Positions 45,420 through 55,200 of a DNA stretch of 64,000 bases are shown in pieces. Both the position numbers and the translations under genes were made by a program. The notes under the pieces were generated by a model. It saw only the letters and a program-made list of their open reading frames with translations. It did not search any database and was not told where the DNA came from. How positions within the stretch are numbered: the first letter of the stretch is position 1; each line of letters opens with the position of its first letter. Source of the stretch: Myxococcota bacterium (GTDB lineage Bacteria > Myxococcota > XYA12-FULL-58-9 > JALHOP01); NCBI GenBank assembly GCA_022842935.1, contig JALHOP010000009.1, positions 243,561 through 307,560 on the forward strand, read 5' to 3'.

Positions 45420-47093
45420 TCACTGCGGCGTAGGTATCAACTGGAATGCGGTCGCCGCCGTGGATGCGAAGTCCGGGCGCGCTGCGCGGATTTCCGCGTA
45501 AGCAGCAGGAAAGAAATCGCGCACGACGGCGACGACGTTCGCCATTGCAGGCCCGTAGACGCCGGTCACCTTCATCGGCGAGGGGCGGGTCAGCAGGTGG
45601 TCGACCGCATGGTCGAATAGACCGCGATAGTGGACACGCAGATGCCGCCAGAAGTCATCATCGCCAAACAGGGTGCGCACGTTGACCACGTTGCCGTGGG
45701 CGCGCATGTCCCTGGGGGTCGGGTGCACGGCTCGTATCGCCTCGCGGGCGAGGCGCATGTAAACGCTGTCGAGCGGTGAGGCATCAGAGTGCGGGCCGTA
45801 GGGGAGAGTCGGGTGGTGGTCGCGCGTATGCAGCGCCTCCAAATGCGCATCGAAGAGCTCGGTCACCGCTTCGCGAAAGGCTTTGACGCCAAAGCGCGCG
45901 ATCAAGGCATCGAGCGCACGTCCATAGGCCTCGGGTGTCACGTCCGCGAAGGCGGCACGGAGCTTCGCCGCCGCTTCGGCATTGCCGCGCGCCTCGCTCT
46001 CGATCTCGCTCGCCGCCCAGCGCGTCGACTGCAGGGCCTGGAGCGCGACATGGATGGTCAGACCGGCCGGAGTGAGGCGCGTCCCCGTTGTGGCGTCGAC
46101 GAGGCGGGGACGATGCGCCACGATGACGGCGAGCTCGCCGTCGGTCACTCGCCAGCAGCGCGGTGCCGAGGCAGCGTTGAGCTCGATCGTGCCGACGAGT
46201 CCTTCCCCGTTGCCATCGAGGCCGAAGCGCCGCGATTGGCTCACGTAACCCGCCGGCTTGACCATTCCCGCTTCAAGCGCGACGTCGTAGCCGCTTCCAC
46301 CGATACGCGCGTCACCCCGGGTGTAAACGTTCAGGAACTTTCGGGCGTAGAACTCATTTGGCTCGAGCCGCGCGAGGCAGGTGAAGGTTAGCCGTGTTTG
46401 GTCGCCGAAGGCGATGAGATCGCCCGCGCGTAGGGTTTCCGGGTCCGTCGGTGGACGCGCGGTGACCGCGTCGAGGACCGCCACCACCTCGGGGAGGCCG
46501 CTGCGCTCGCGCACGTTGACGACGGGGGCGCCAAGCTTGCGGGCGGCCGCACGCACCATGCGGCCAAAGGCGTTCATCCCCGCCTCCCCGACGTGTTGCT
46601 CGTAGCGCTCGCCCTCGGAGCGGAGCATCTTGAGGCCGGTGCGGGCGTCGAAGCGCCACGACGTCTCTCGCGCGCGATCTGGCAGTTCCGCGTCGTTTGA
46701 GAGCGCGTGGTAGCAATACTCACGCGTGCGCGGCCAGTATTCCCAGCGTTGGTAACCAGGCTGCCCAGGGCGACCCTTTTCGATCACCTTGCGCGGCTCC
46801 GCCTGGCTCTCGGCGAAGTAGTGGAGCCCCTCGAGGGGGTTCGCCAAGGCGCGTATCTCCTGGGCCAGGCGTGAGTGCGGACCCGCCGCAGGTGCGCTGC
46901 TGCCGGCTTCTGCGCTCTCGCCGCGACGCGACGCGCCCGTGACGCGTGGTGTCGCGATGCGGTCGTGCAGTGCGACCTCATCACGCTTCACAGTGCCGCG
47001 CTGTTGCGCCACACCAGCCGGACGAGCCTTGCTTCGCGCCGCGCTAGAGTCGCGATTTGCCCCTTCGAGGCCAGGGCCTCGTCTCACGCGCAT
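45420..47093 (-). CDS. Protein of unknown function
   Basis: 557 aa from ATG 47093, where GGAG lies about 11 bases upstream. The frame opens to 47384, but that part lies inside the divergent gene and looks random. There is no signal peptide or membrane helix. The first 75 residues are Ala/Arg-rich and probably disordered. The middle reads as beta-rich (GDLIAFGDQTRLTFTCLARL, NVYTRGDARIGGSGYDVAL) and the end is helical with many His and aromatic residues. I do not recognise it. It ends 16 bases from gltC, on the opposite strand, at the left edge of the three-gene block between the two glt groups. Confidence 0.65.
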   Translation of the reverse strand: MRVRRGPGLEGANRDSSAARSKARPAGVAQQRGTVKRDEVALHDRIATPRVTGASRRGESAEAGSSAPAAGPHSRLAQEIRALANPLEGLHYFAESQAEPRKVIEKGRPGQPGYQRWEYWPRTREYCYHALSNDAELPDRARETSWRFDARTGLKMLRSEGERYEQHVGEAGMNAFGRMVRAAARKLGAPVVNVRERSGLPEVVAVLDAVTARPPTDPETLRAGDLIAFGDQTRLTFTCLARLEPNEFYARKFLNVYTRGDARIGGSGYDVALEAGMVKPAGYVSQSRRFGLDGNGEGLVGTIELNAASAPRCWRVTDGELAVIVAHRPRLVDATTGTRLTPAGLTIHVALQALQSTRWAASEIESEARGNAEAAAKLRAAFADVTPEAYGRALDALIARFGVKAFREAVTELFDAHLEALHTRDHHPTLPYGPHSDASPLDSVYMRLAREAIRAVHPTPRDMRAHGNVVNVRTLFGDDDFWRHLRVHYRGLFDHAVDHLLTRPSPMKVTGVYGPAMANVVAVVRDFFPAAYAEIRAARPDFASTAATAFQLIPTPQ

Positions 47094-47219
47094 CCTTAAG
47101 GTTCTCCAGTTTGGACGCTCAGCCAGCACTTTGGCGGCTCGGCTGCCCGGGGAGCAAGATGCACCGGTGTCAGGGGCATCACCGCAACGCTCGCCCGACG
47201 TGGCCGATATTGCCGACGT

Positions 47220-48080
47220 ATGGAATCGAAATTTGCCGTTGGTGTGACTACCCCCATCGCCCCGTTCGAGCAGCCGGCGCCTGCGCAGCTGCCCATCGCC
47301 CTGCCGCCAAGGGTGAGCGCGGCCTCGCTCCTCGAGCTTGGCATTTCGCTCGAGCGGTCGATGCACCGAGCCACCGAGAACCACGGCGAGCTCACACCGA
47401 ATTCAGGCTTGACCTTGTTTCGTCGTTTCGCGGTGCCGTGGCTCGCGACTGCGCTCGGGGTCGGGGCTGCGGCTGCAACGGTGGTCTATGGTGGACCGAA
47501 CTCTGGGCCGTTGTTTCTCATCGCTGGCCTTGCGGCTGGAGCCGCCTCCGGTATCGGACTCCAGACGGCTACGGAAGCGCTTGCGACGAAGCGCCGTATG
47601 AGCGTCGTCGATGACCAGGCAGCGGCTCCGCTCGTTGCGGCGTTTGGCAACGGCGACGCTGGGCAGAAGGCGCTCGTGACGGGACTTGCGACCACGTGGG
47701 CAAGCCGCATGAGCGACCACACCATTGGCGGGGTCTATGTCCGCCGCCAACTCGAGGGCTTGCGGGCTCAAGATGCAGGCGCGACTGGGGCGGAGCGCGG
47801 TCGTACGAAACCGCTGCTCGGAATTCTGGGCGAGCTTCATGACGATCGCGGTGCTGCCAAGAAGGAGTTCGACGCCGGCTCTCTGCAGAGCATTGCCAGC
47901 CACGTGAAGGCGCTACCCGAGGATGAGCGGCCAGCCGTAGCAAGCCTTCTGATTGGCAGACTGTACGTGAAGGAAAAGCCGAGATTCCGCTGTAGCGACC
48001 ACAACGCCGTGCAGCAGCTCCTCTACGTGCTGGTCTCGCAACTGCCGCTTGATAGTCAAGTGACCAAGCGCGCCGACTGA
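47220..48080 (+). CDS. Small membrane protein of unknown function
   Basis: 286 aa, ATG 47220. It has two hydrophobic segments at about 71-90 (FAVPWLATALGVGAAAATVV) and 97-115, then a soluble helical part with Ala-rich and charged stretches. The N-terminus has a Pro-rich linker. It has no known motif. It is divergent from the 557-aa gene (126 bases apart) and runs into the 3' end of the 1230-aa DHH gene, 16 bases away. The three may form one functional unit. Confidence 0.6.
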   Translation: MESKFAVGVTTPIAPFEQPAPAQLPIALPPRVSAASLLELGISLERSMHRATENHGELTPNSGLTLFRRFAVPWLATALGVGAAAATVVYGGPNSGPLFLIAGLAAGAASGIGLQTATEALATKRRMSVVDDQAAAPLVAAFGNGDAGQKALVTGLATTWASRMSDHTIGGVYVRRQLEGLRAQDAGATGAERGRTKPLLGILGELHDDRGAAKKEFDAGSLQSIASHVKALPEDERPAVASLLIGRLYVKEKPRFRCSDHNAVQQLLYVLVSQLPLDSQVTKRAD

Positions 48081-48095
48081 CCGCATCGCGTCGAG

Positions 48096-51000
48096 CTACT
48101 CGGGTGGGCCGCGTGTGTCGTCGCGTCGTCGCCGACCGGCGGGCGAACCGTTTCGCTCGTCCCACGCTGCGAGCGTGCGCGTGACAGAAGCGCGTACGAG
48201 AGCGCTCATCTCGTCTGCCGCGAGCGGCATCCAGCCACCGCCGACCTGGGCCTTACCGCCAGCGTCGATGAGCGACGACCTATCCGGGAACCTGTCCGCC
48301 GCGACCTCGCGGATGGTGGCGGTCAGCTCAGCGGCATCGGAGTGCTGGTACGAGCGCAGGAAGAAGCGTGAGCCAGCGACCCCCGCCGGGTTCACCTCCG
48401 GAATGACGGCGAAGACGACGTCACCAAGCTGCGCATGGCTTTCGAGGCGGTCGACCAGCCGCCCCGCGAGGTCGCGGTGGTGGTCCAAGCCGCGTTGCTT
48501 CCCTTCCACGCGCTCGAGGACGGCGAGAGCTTCGCGGAAGGTGAAGCTCAACTCCGTGGCGCTGCGGGGGGCGCCGCCACCGCCGTAGAAGGTGGAGCTG
48601 GTCCTGACTTGGAGAGCTCGGCGCACCTCGGCTGGCACGAGGCCACCAACACCCGAGAGTGTACCGGCGACATCCACGCGGCTCGCCAGCGCGCGCATGA
48701 ACCCGATGGTCGTCGCGTTGGCGTTCATCAGTGGGCGTGCCGCCCCGCCCCAGACATCTGTGTAGGCCGCGACCAAGAGAGGTGCGCTGATGGAGCGACC
48801 GCTCGCCCCATCGAGTCCAACGGGGCTGCGCGCAGGACTGATGCGCTGGGCGTGTACCTGGCCGAGCAAGGTGATGACGTCCGCCACGAGCTGACCCGAA
48901 GACTGCGCTTGGGGGTCGACCCATGTGCTGCTGCGCGGGCCGACGTTGCGCGAGGGCTGAAGTCCCACCTCATGGTGATCGATGCGCAACATGGGTACGT
49001 CCGCCGCCATGGCCTCTGCGTTACGGCCGAAGAAGCTCTGACCGTCGACACCAATGGCGAAAGCCGGCCTGTGCGTGCGCAAGACCGTGGCCGCGTCGCT
49101 CAAGACTTCGTCGGCATGCGGCGCGTACGGGCGAAGATTGCGCGGCAGCGGTTGGCTCATGACGACATAGGCTTCGACGCCAGCGGCACGCAGAGCCCGC
49201 ACGGATGCTAAAGCGGACATCGCCGAGTCTCCGTCGAGAGGGTGCGACGGAAAGACCGCGACGTAACGCGCGCCCGGCTTGGGCCCGGGAACGCGACCAG
49301 GGGTGAAGGGGCGGTCGGCGAGTAGCGGCGTCACCAGGTTTCGCAGCTTGTCCGCGAAGTCGGCAGGCACGTTGGCGGCGCTTGGCTGGCGCGGCTTTAC
49401 CCGCGACGTCGCGAGGACCTCCGCGACGAGCTGTGCTGCGCGTCCCGGCATCGCAGCGTCGGTGACGCTTTGAAGGGCCGCGATGGCCTGCTCGACGAGC
49501 GCCCTGCGTTGCTCGATTGCGTGTGGCGGCAGGCGCCGCGACTGGGCGAGCAAGCGTTCGATGCGCGTCACCTCTGGCGCCACGAGTGTCGTGTTGCCGG
49601 CGAGCTTCCCGACCGCCGCCATGGCGACGAGAAATTGTACGTTTGCTGTAAGCACCTGCTCGGCGGCATCGAAGTTTCCGTCGCGCAGGTATGCCCCAGC
49701 GATGCCGACCGCGCTGCCGGCCGCAAGTTGCTCGGCGGCGTGCTGCCCAATCAAGCGCCAGTCGTGCAAGCGCAAGCCTAGGCTGCCCTGGATGGCTGGC
49801 GCGCTCTCGATGTTGCGGACGAAGCTGCGGGCGCGCACATAGTCGAACGCGGTGAGGGCAAGAAGGTTTGTCGCGAAAGCGGACGGCGACCAGTCGATGT
49901 AGCGCTCTTGGCCGATTGCATCGAGCGCCAGGTTGTTTAGTGTCGTGAACGTAGCCGCGGTCCCCACCGCACCAACGGCCAAGCGGTTGGCGGCGGCGCG
50001 CATACCAATCGCACTAGCGCGGCCAGCGCGGTATGCGAGCAGCAGCTCACCGACCTGCGGCATGTTGCGCGCGAAGGTGGCGACGCCGATTCCACGTGTC
50101 GCTGCCATGGCGCCAGCCATCACCCAGGTGTTGACCGAGTCGAACACGTCGGCGACCCCGCGGCCGAATTCGCGCAGCTCGCGGTTGGTCGCGGCGCGCA
50201 ATGCGCGACGACTGAGGTCGTCGACGCGACTCAGCAGCGCGCTACCTTTCGACGCTAGAAAGGTACGATGCGGGCCACTACGTTCGACCGCTCTGACGCG
50301 CTCGATTTCCGCGTTGAGGCGCGTTCGCGCTTGAGCGAGCTCCTGGTTGCGTCGCCGCCCGCGCTCGGTCTGTGAAAGACCCTCGATTGGTCGGAGCTCC
50401 TGGCTCGTGCCCCTCTGCAGTTCGTCTCGGCGACGGTCGATGGAGATGAGCTCCAGCTCGGAGAGGTGCTTGACGAGCTCGGCCAGCTGCGCGGCCGATT
50501 GCACCAGCGGACGCTTACCGAGCTTGCCTTCTACGATCAGCTGGTTCGCCGCCATGGTCAGGCTCGGCTCGCGGCGGTCGTCGGGGCCGGGTAGGCGGTG
50601 CATACTCCCGTGCTGCTCGGAGTCCATCAGCAGGTACGGCTGCAGCGCCGCCGCCGTCGCGATCAGCGCGGCGCTTGTGCTGCCGCGCGCGAGTGCCGCC
50701 TCGGCGTTGTCGAGGTACTGGCCCAAGAGCTCAGCAGGCGAAATACTCTCTCCCGCTTCCTCGCGCGCCATCGCGAGCACCATGGGATCAGTGCTCGTCT
50801 TGGCGAGCCCATCCAACGTTTCACCGGACGCGATGAGGGCCGCCGCCCGTGAGAGGTCGACCATTTGCTCGTCGAGCGCCGCGATCTGAGCCTGGTACGC
50901 TTCGGCGGTCGCATCCCCTGCGAGCGCTTTGAGGCCGGCTCGCACGCCAGCGAGGCCCCGAGGGGCGTCTGTCGGCACCATGCCATCGACGAGGACGGTG

Positions 51001-51788
51001 AGCCGAAGCGGGCGGTTTGCGAGCCGCGTGTCGAGCGCCTGCTTGAGATCACGCTGCTGGCGCGCGAGGTCGTTTTGCCGACTTTGGAGGGTCATGACGC
51101 GTTCCCAGCGCTGCCGAGCTTCGGGCGTCTCTGTCGCTGCTCGCAAGGCCGCATCCAAGCGCCTCGCGGACGTGCGCATCGCTTCGCGCATCGCCTCGGT
51201 GGCAAGCGCCGGGGGGTCGGGCGCCGTGAGGTTGGGCTCGGTCTTCAAGGTCCAGGTGACGTCGCTCCCTTCCTCGACCACGGAGGGGTGAGCCGAGTGA
51301 CCGTATTGCCACGCGATGCGGTTTCGCAGCCCGTCGAGCGCGACGCGCAGCGACTGGCCGGTGGTCCTCGCGAGGAGCTCCGCGCCGCTCTCGTCGAGTC
51401 GGCTGATCACGTAGACCTCGTGGCGGTAGCCGGCGCTCGCACGGTCGCGTCGCTCGATCACGACACCCTGACCGACCTGAATCGCTGGCCATTGCTGACT
51501 TGGTAGACCGGCGCGCTGGAGCTGACTCTCGATGGCGCCGCCGGTCAGGGGGCCTGGCTCGCTTTGCCGCTGCGGGGGCGGCCCGCGTAAGGGCGGCACG
51601 GGTCCCGCCGCGGCCGGTCGTGGGGCAGTGGCCGCGTCGGGTGCGGTCGGCGGCTTTCGCACCAGCTCCTCGAGCGCTCGCGTCTGCTCGCGAAGTCCTT
51701 TGGCCTCGGCGTCGCCGCTTTCGCCGGGCGGAATGTGCGCCGCGCGTTCCACGGCGTGACCGCGTTCTGTACCTCCGACTCCGGTCAT
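48096..51788 (-). CDS. 1230-aa protein with C-terminal DHH/DHHA1 phosphoesterase module
   Basis: ATG 51788 is chosen; a TTG at 51809 is possible. The first 840 residues show no family that I know: Pro/Arg-rich start, helical and coiled segments (about 160-270), hydrophobic stretches (about 555-740), then a link. From about 840 the protein reads as a DHH phosphoesterase: SHPLDGD (848-854), then RIDHHEVG with Asp937-His938-His939, and VDPQAQSSGQLVADVI. The DHHA1-like end has GGKAQVGGG (Lys1179), where GGHxxAAG is usual, so the His is replaced by Lys. DHH/DHHA1 proteins cleave short RNA, cyclic dinucleotides or polyphosphate. The substrate here is unknown and the replaced His leaves activity uncertain. 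Confidence 0.7.
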   Translation of the reverse strand: MTGVGGTERGHAVERAAHIPPGESGDAEAKGLREQTRALEELVRKPPTAPDAATAPRPAAAGPVPPLRGPPPQRQSEPGPLTGGAIESQLQRAGLPSQQWPAIQVGQGVVIERRDRASAGYRHEVYVISRLDESGAELLARTTGQSLRVALDGLRNRIAWQYGHSAHPSVVEEGSDVTWTLKTEPNLTAPDPPALATEAMREAMRTSARRLDAALRAATETPEARQRWERVMTLQSRQNDLARQQRDLKQALDTRLANRPLRLTVLVDGMVPTDAPRGLAGVRAGLKALAGDATAEAYQAQIAALDEQMVDLSRAAALIASGETLDGLAKTSTDPMVLAMAREEAGESISPAELLGQYLDNAEAALARGSTSAALIATAAALQPYLLMDSEQHGSMHRLPGPDDRREPSLTMAANQLIVEGKLGKRPLVQSAAQLAELVKHLSELELISIDRRRDELQRGTSQELRPIEGLSQTERGRRRNQELAQARTRLNAEIERVRAVERSGPHRTFLASKGSALLSRVDDLSRRALRAATNRELREFGRGVADVFDSVNTWVMAGAMAATRGIGVATFARNMPQVGELLLAYRAGRASAIGMRAAANRLAVGAVGTAATFTTLNNLALDAIGQERYIDWSPSAFATNLLALTAFDYVRARSFVRNIESAPAIQGSLGLRLHDWRLIGQHAAEQLAAGSAVGIAGAYLRDGNFDAAEQVLTANVQFLVAMAAVGKLAGNTTLVAPEVTRIERLLAQSRRLPPHAIEQRRALVEQAIAALQSVTDAAMPGRAAQLVAEVLATSRVKPRQPSAANVPADFADKLRNLVTPLLADRPFTPGRVPGPKPGARYVAVFPSHPLDGDSAMSALASVRALRAAGVEAYVVMSQPLPRNLRPYAPHADEVLSDAATVLRTHRPAFAIGVDGQSFFGRNAEAMAADVPMLRIDHHEVGLQPSRNVGPRSSTWVDPQAQSSGQLVADVITLLGQVHAQRISPARSPVGLDGASGRSISAPLLVAAYTDVWGGAARPLMNANATTIGFMRALASRVDVAGTLSGVGGLVPAEVRRALQVRTSSTFYGGGGAPRSATELSFTFREALAVLERVEGKQRGLDHHRDLAGRLVDRLESHAQLGDVVFAVIPEVNPAGVAGSRFFLRSYQHSDAAELTATIREVAADRFPDRSSLIDAGGKAQVGGGWMPLAADEMSALVRASVTRTLAAWDERNGSPAGRRRRDDTRGPPE

Positions 51789-52250
51789 CGTTGTCCACTC
51801 AGAGAGCAAGACGGGTGCCAGAAGAACATCGGCACGCCAGGGCTAAGCGCTTGAAAATACGTCATGTCGACGCGTCAGGTGGGGGACACCACCCACGAAA
51901 GCGTGGGGGACTTGCCTCCAATCGGGTGACACCATGAGGAATCCGGATGTTGGGTGCATTGATTCCCGCGGCGTCCTGCAGTCCACCGCTAAGGCGGACA
52001 ATGGGACGATAGGCCTGCGGATGACGCGGGTGGGTGCGTGTGGGCACAGGGCGTGTCAGCCTGGCGATTCGCTCGCATCGCTCGGATTTGTCGCTAAAAT
52101 CCGTGAGACCCGAACAAACTCGCTCGTGCCGTCGGCGCTTCGACGGCGTGAGTGATCGCCGTCCATTCACGCGGATTGCATGTCCTTTGATGCCGACGTG
52201 CACCTGGTGATATCGACGACGGGGTTTCGGACCTTTTTGGGAGTCAGTCG
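51789..52250. other. Gene-poor stretch upstream of gltD
   Basis: About 460 bases hold no convincing gene. Open frames on both strands (e.g. 51862-52269 minus, 51934-52155 plus) have poor composition and no motif. The stretch contains the paired GTGGGGGAC repeats and a hairpin (listed separately). GGGAG about nine bases before GTG 52251 is the gltD ribosome-binding site. The promoters of gltD and of the divergent DHH gene must lie here, but I cannot place them. Confidence 0.6.
51879..51911. repeat. Direct repeat enclosing an inverted repeat
   Basis: GTGGGGGAC occurs at 51879-51887 and 51903-51911, with the hairpin CCCACG-AAAG-CGTGGG (51892-51907) overlapping the second copy. The form resembles ends or hairpins of small mobile elements (for example IS200/IS605-type), but no transposase is near. 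It might instead be a regulatory hairpin. Confidence 0.5.
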
Positions 52251-55200
52251 GTGAGACAATCACACGCAAGAGCTCGCTTGGCCGCCCTGGGCCTCGTCGC
52301 CGCGCTGTCCGCTAGCGTCGTCGTCGTCGTCGAGACGTCGGCCATACCGACCGCCCACGCTCAGTCGAAAAACAAGAGCAAGGGTAAGGCCAAGGGCAAG
52401 AAGCTCCAGAAGCGCGACGACATCAAGCGCGAGGACAAGCTCGAGACCAAGAAAGACTATGCCTTCGACGACCAGGCGTCGAAGACCTCCGCCGTCAAAA
52501 CGAACCTCGACGACTCCAAAGGGCCGACGCTATCGGCCAAAGAGCTCGAGGGGCAGGGCATGCAAGCGCTCGCCGACGAGAAGCTCGACGAAGAGATCCA
52601 GCTCGCCAAACAGCTCCTGCAGTTCGAGACCAAGTGTGACGAGACCGCGCCGGTTCGTTTTCGCGTTGCCGACCTGAACTGGGAGAAGTCCAAGCGCGCC
52701 TTCTACAAGTCGCAGGACTTCAACACGCCCGAGAAAGACCGTGGCCGCTTCGAGGCCATGGAAAAGGCTCTCCAAAACGAGACGGTCGCGAACTACAAGT
52801 GGATCGTCGACGAGTGCAACGGCTACCAGGACTACGCGAAAACACTGTTCTATCTGGGCCGCGCGCTGATGGAGATGGAGCGCAGCGAAGACGGTGCTCC
52901 GTACCTGACCCGCATCATCAAGGACTTCCCCGAGTCGCAGTGGGTCCCGAATGCCTGGTTGATGATCGGCGAGTACTACTTCGACACCAAAAAAGACGTG
53001 CAGAAGGCCCTGCGCGCCTACAAAAAGGCCGCCGAATATACCAACAGCCCAGTCTACGGTTACGCCGTCTATTGGCAGGGCTGGTGCTACGTGAACACCG
53101 CTGACTGGGACCTCGCGCTCGAGCGCTTCCGCGAGGTGATCACCATCTCGGATGACCCGAGTGCCGCCTTGGATACCAAGGGAAAGATCGCGCTGCGCAA
53201 AGAAGGCATCAAGGACTACGTCCGCGCCTACGCCAACATCGGCGACCCAAAAAACGCGTACGGCACCTTCTTGAAGATCGGCGGCAAGGGCTCGGTGCAA
53301 GACATGATGGAGCGCCTGGGCAACTGGTACATCAGCCAGGGCGCCCATCGTAACGTCATCCTGGTCTATCGCGACCTCATCAAGAATTACCCACGCTCGA
53401 CGCGCATCCCGATCTTCCAGGGCCGTATCGTCGACTCGTCGTCACGCTTGGGCGATCCGAAAGCGACTGTCGTTCAGGCGAAGCTCCTCACCGAGTACTT
53501 CCATCAGGTTCGTGATCGCAAAGAGAAGGGCGACCTCTCCGACGATGAGAAGAAAACGATCGACAAGGACCTCCGCGAGGCCGAGGAGATCGCCGAGAAC
53601 ACGCTTCGTCGCTTGGCCATGGAGTACCACGCCGACGCCAAGAAGCTTCGCGGTGTTGCGCAGGAGCGAAACTACCAGCTCGCGCATGACCTCTACTCGC
53701 ACTACCTCGATGTGTTCCCGAAGCCCATCGCGGGGGCAGACGTAAACTACGTTTTCTTCATGCGCTTCTACTACGCGGAAGTGCTCTACAAGCTCGAGAA
53801 GTTCCACGACGCGGCCAAGAACTACGACATGGTCGTGCTCATGAACCCGACTCCGACCGACGAGCGTGAGAAGAAAATCGTGCTAGCGGCAGCCGAAGAG
53901 TCCGTTCGCTCTTACGACCAGCTGGTTCAGGATCTCGACCGCACGAACCCGCCCGAGATCAGCGGCACCGAGCCGAAGGAGATCCCGCAGATCAAGCAAG
54001 ACCTCATCGCGGCGTGCCAGCGCTACATCCAATACGTCGGCAAAGAAGGCGATGAGATCGTGGCCATCCGCTACAAGATGGCGCGCATCTACTACACGTA
54101 CAATCACTTCGATGAAGCGGCGCCGGCCTTTCACGACATCGTGACGAATCACCCCGAAAACGAGGTTGCCTGTTATGCAGCAAACCTCGCGCTCGACATC
54201 TACAACGGTCAGAAGAACTTCCGGGCGCTGAAGGCGGCCGCTCAAGCGTATCGCGAGAGTCCCAAGCTCGCCTGCGGCGAAGCAGAGAAGGCGAAGTTCG
54301 CGCGCATCGAAGAGCAATCGACCTTTTCGCTCATCAAGAGCGAATACGAAGAAAAGAAGAACTACGTAACCGCCGCAAAAGCGTACATGCAGTTCTACGA
54401 GAAGTTCCCGACCTCGGAGTTCGCCGACGACGCGGTCTACAACGCCTCGATCAACTACGATCTCGCCAACCGCAGCGATCAGGCGAACCAGGTGCGCCGC
54501 TTCCTCGTCGAGAAGCTTCCCGATTCCCCGCTCGTGCCCGAGACCCTTTACAACATTGCGCAGTCCTACGAACGCATCGTCGATTTCGACAACGCCGCGC
54601 AGTATCTCGAGCTCTTCGCGCAGCGCTATCCCGCCGACAAACGAAGTAAGGACGCCCTGTACAACGCCGGTATCTACCGCGCGACGCTCGGCGACATCGC
54701 GGGCTCGAAGAAGGACCGTGATGCGTTCATCAAGGCCTACCCGAGCGATGACGAGGTCGCGAACATTGCCTTCTCTCAATGCAAGACGCTCGAGTCACAG
54801 GCGCTCGCCATCGAGCAAAAGCGCGGCACCAAAGGCCGCGCCGCCGACGACGCGCGCAAGCTTTGGAGCGACGCGCACGACTGTTACTTCGGCTACATCA
54901 AGAATCAGCAGTTCGCGAAGAAGAGCCTCGATCAGCTCTGCCACGCCCAGTATCGGCGCGGCGAGATCATGCGCACCAAGACCAACTACAAGGCAGGCGC
55001 CGAAGAACAAGAGGCGTTCGTCCTTCGCAACTGGCCTGGTTGGCTACGTCAGGTCGGCAAGAGCGAGCTTCCGCTGTGCGCCGAAGCGGTCGCGCAGCTG
55101 AAGTTCCAGAAGCTCGACGAGGACTTCAAGTTCTACAAGACGCTCAAGATCGCCGAGCTCAATCCAACCGACGCAGGCAAGAAGAAGTTCGACGCCACCA

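Noticed and set aside
47094..47384. N-terminal extension of the 557-aa gene
   Set aside because: Overlaps the divergent gene at 47220 and is low-complexity Arg/Gly-rich; GGAG supports the start at 47093.
51862..52269. Small gene or transposase remnant on either strand
   Set aside because: Open frames lack a start signal and recognisable domains; the repeats alone do not show an element.
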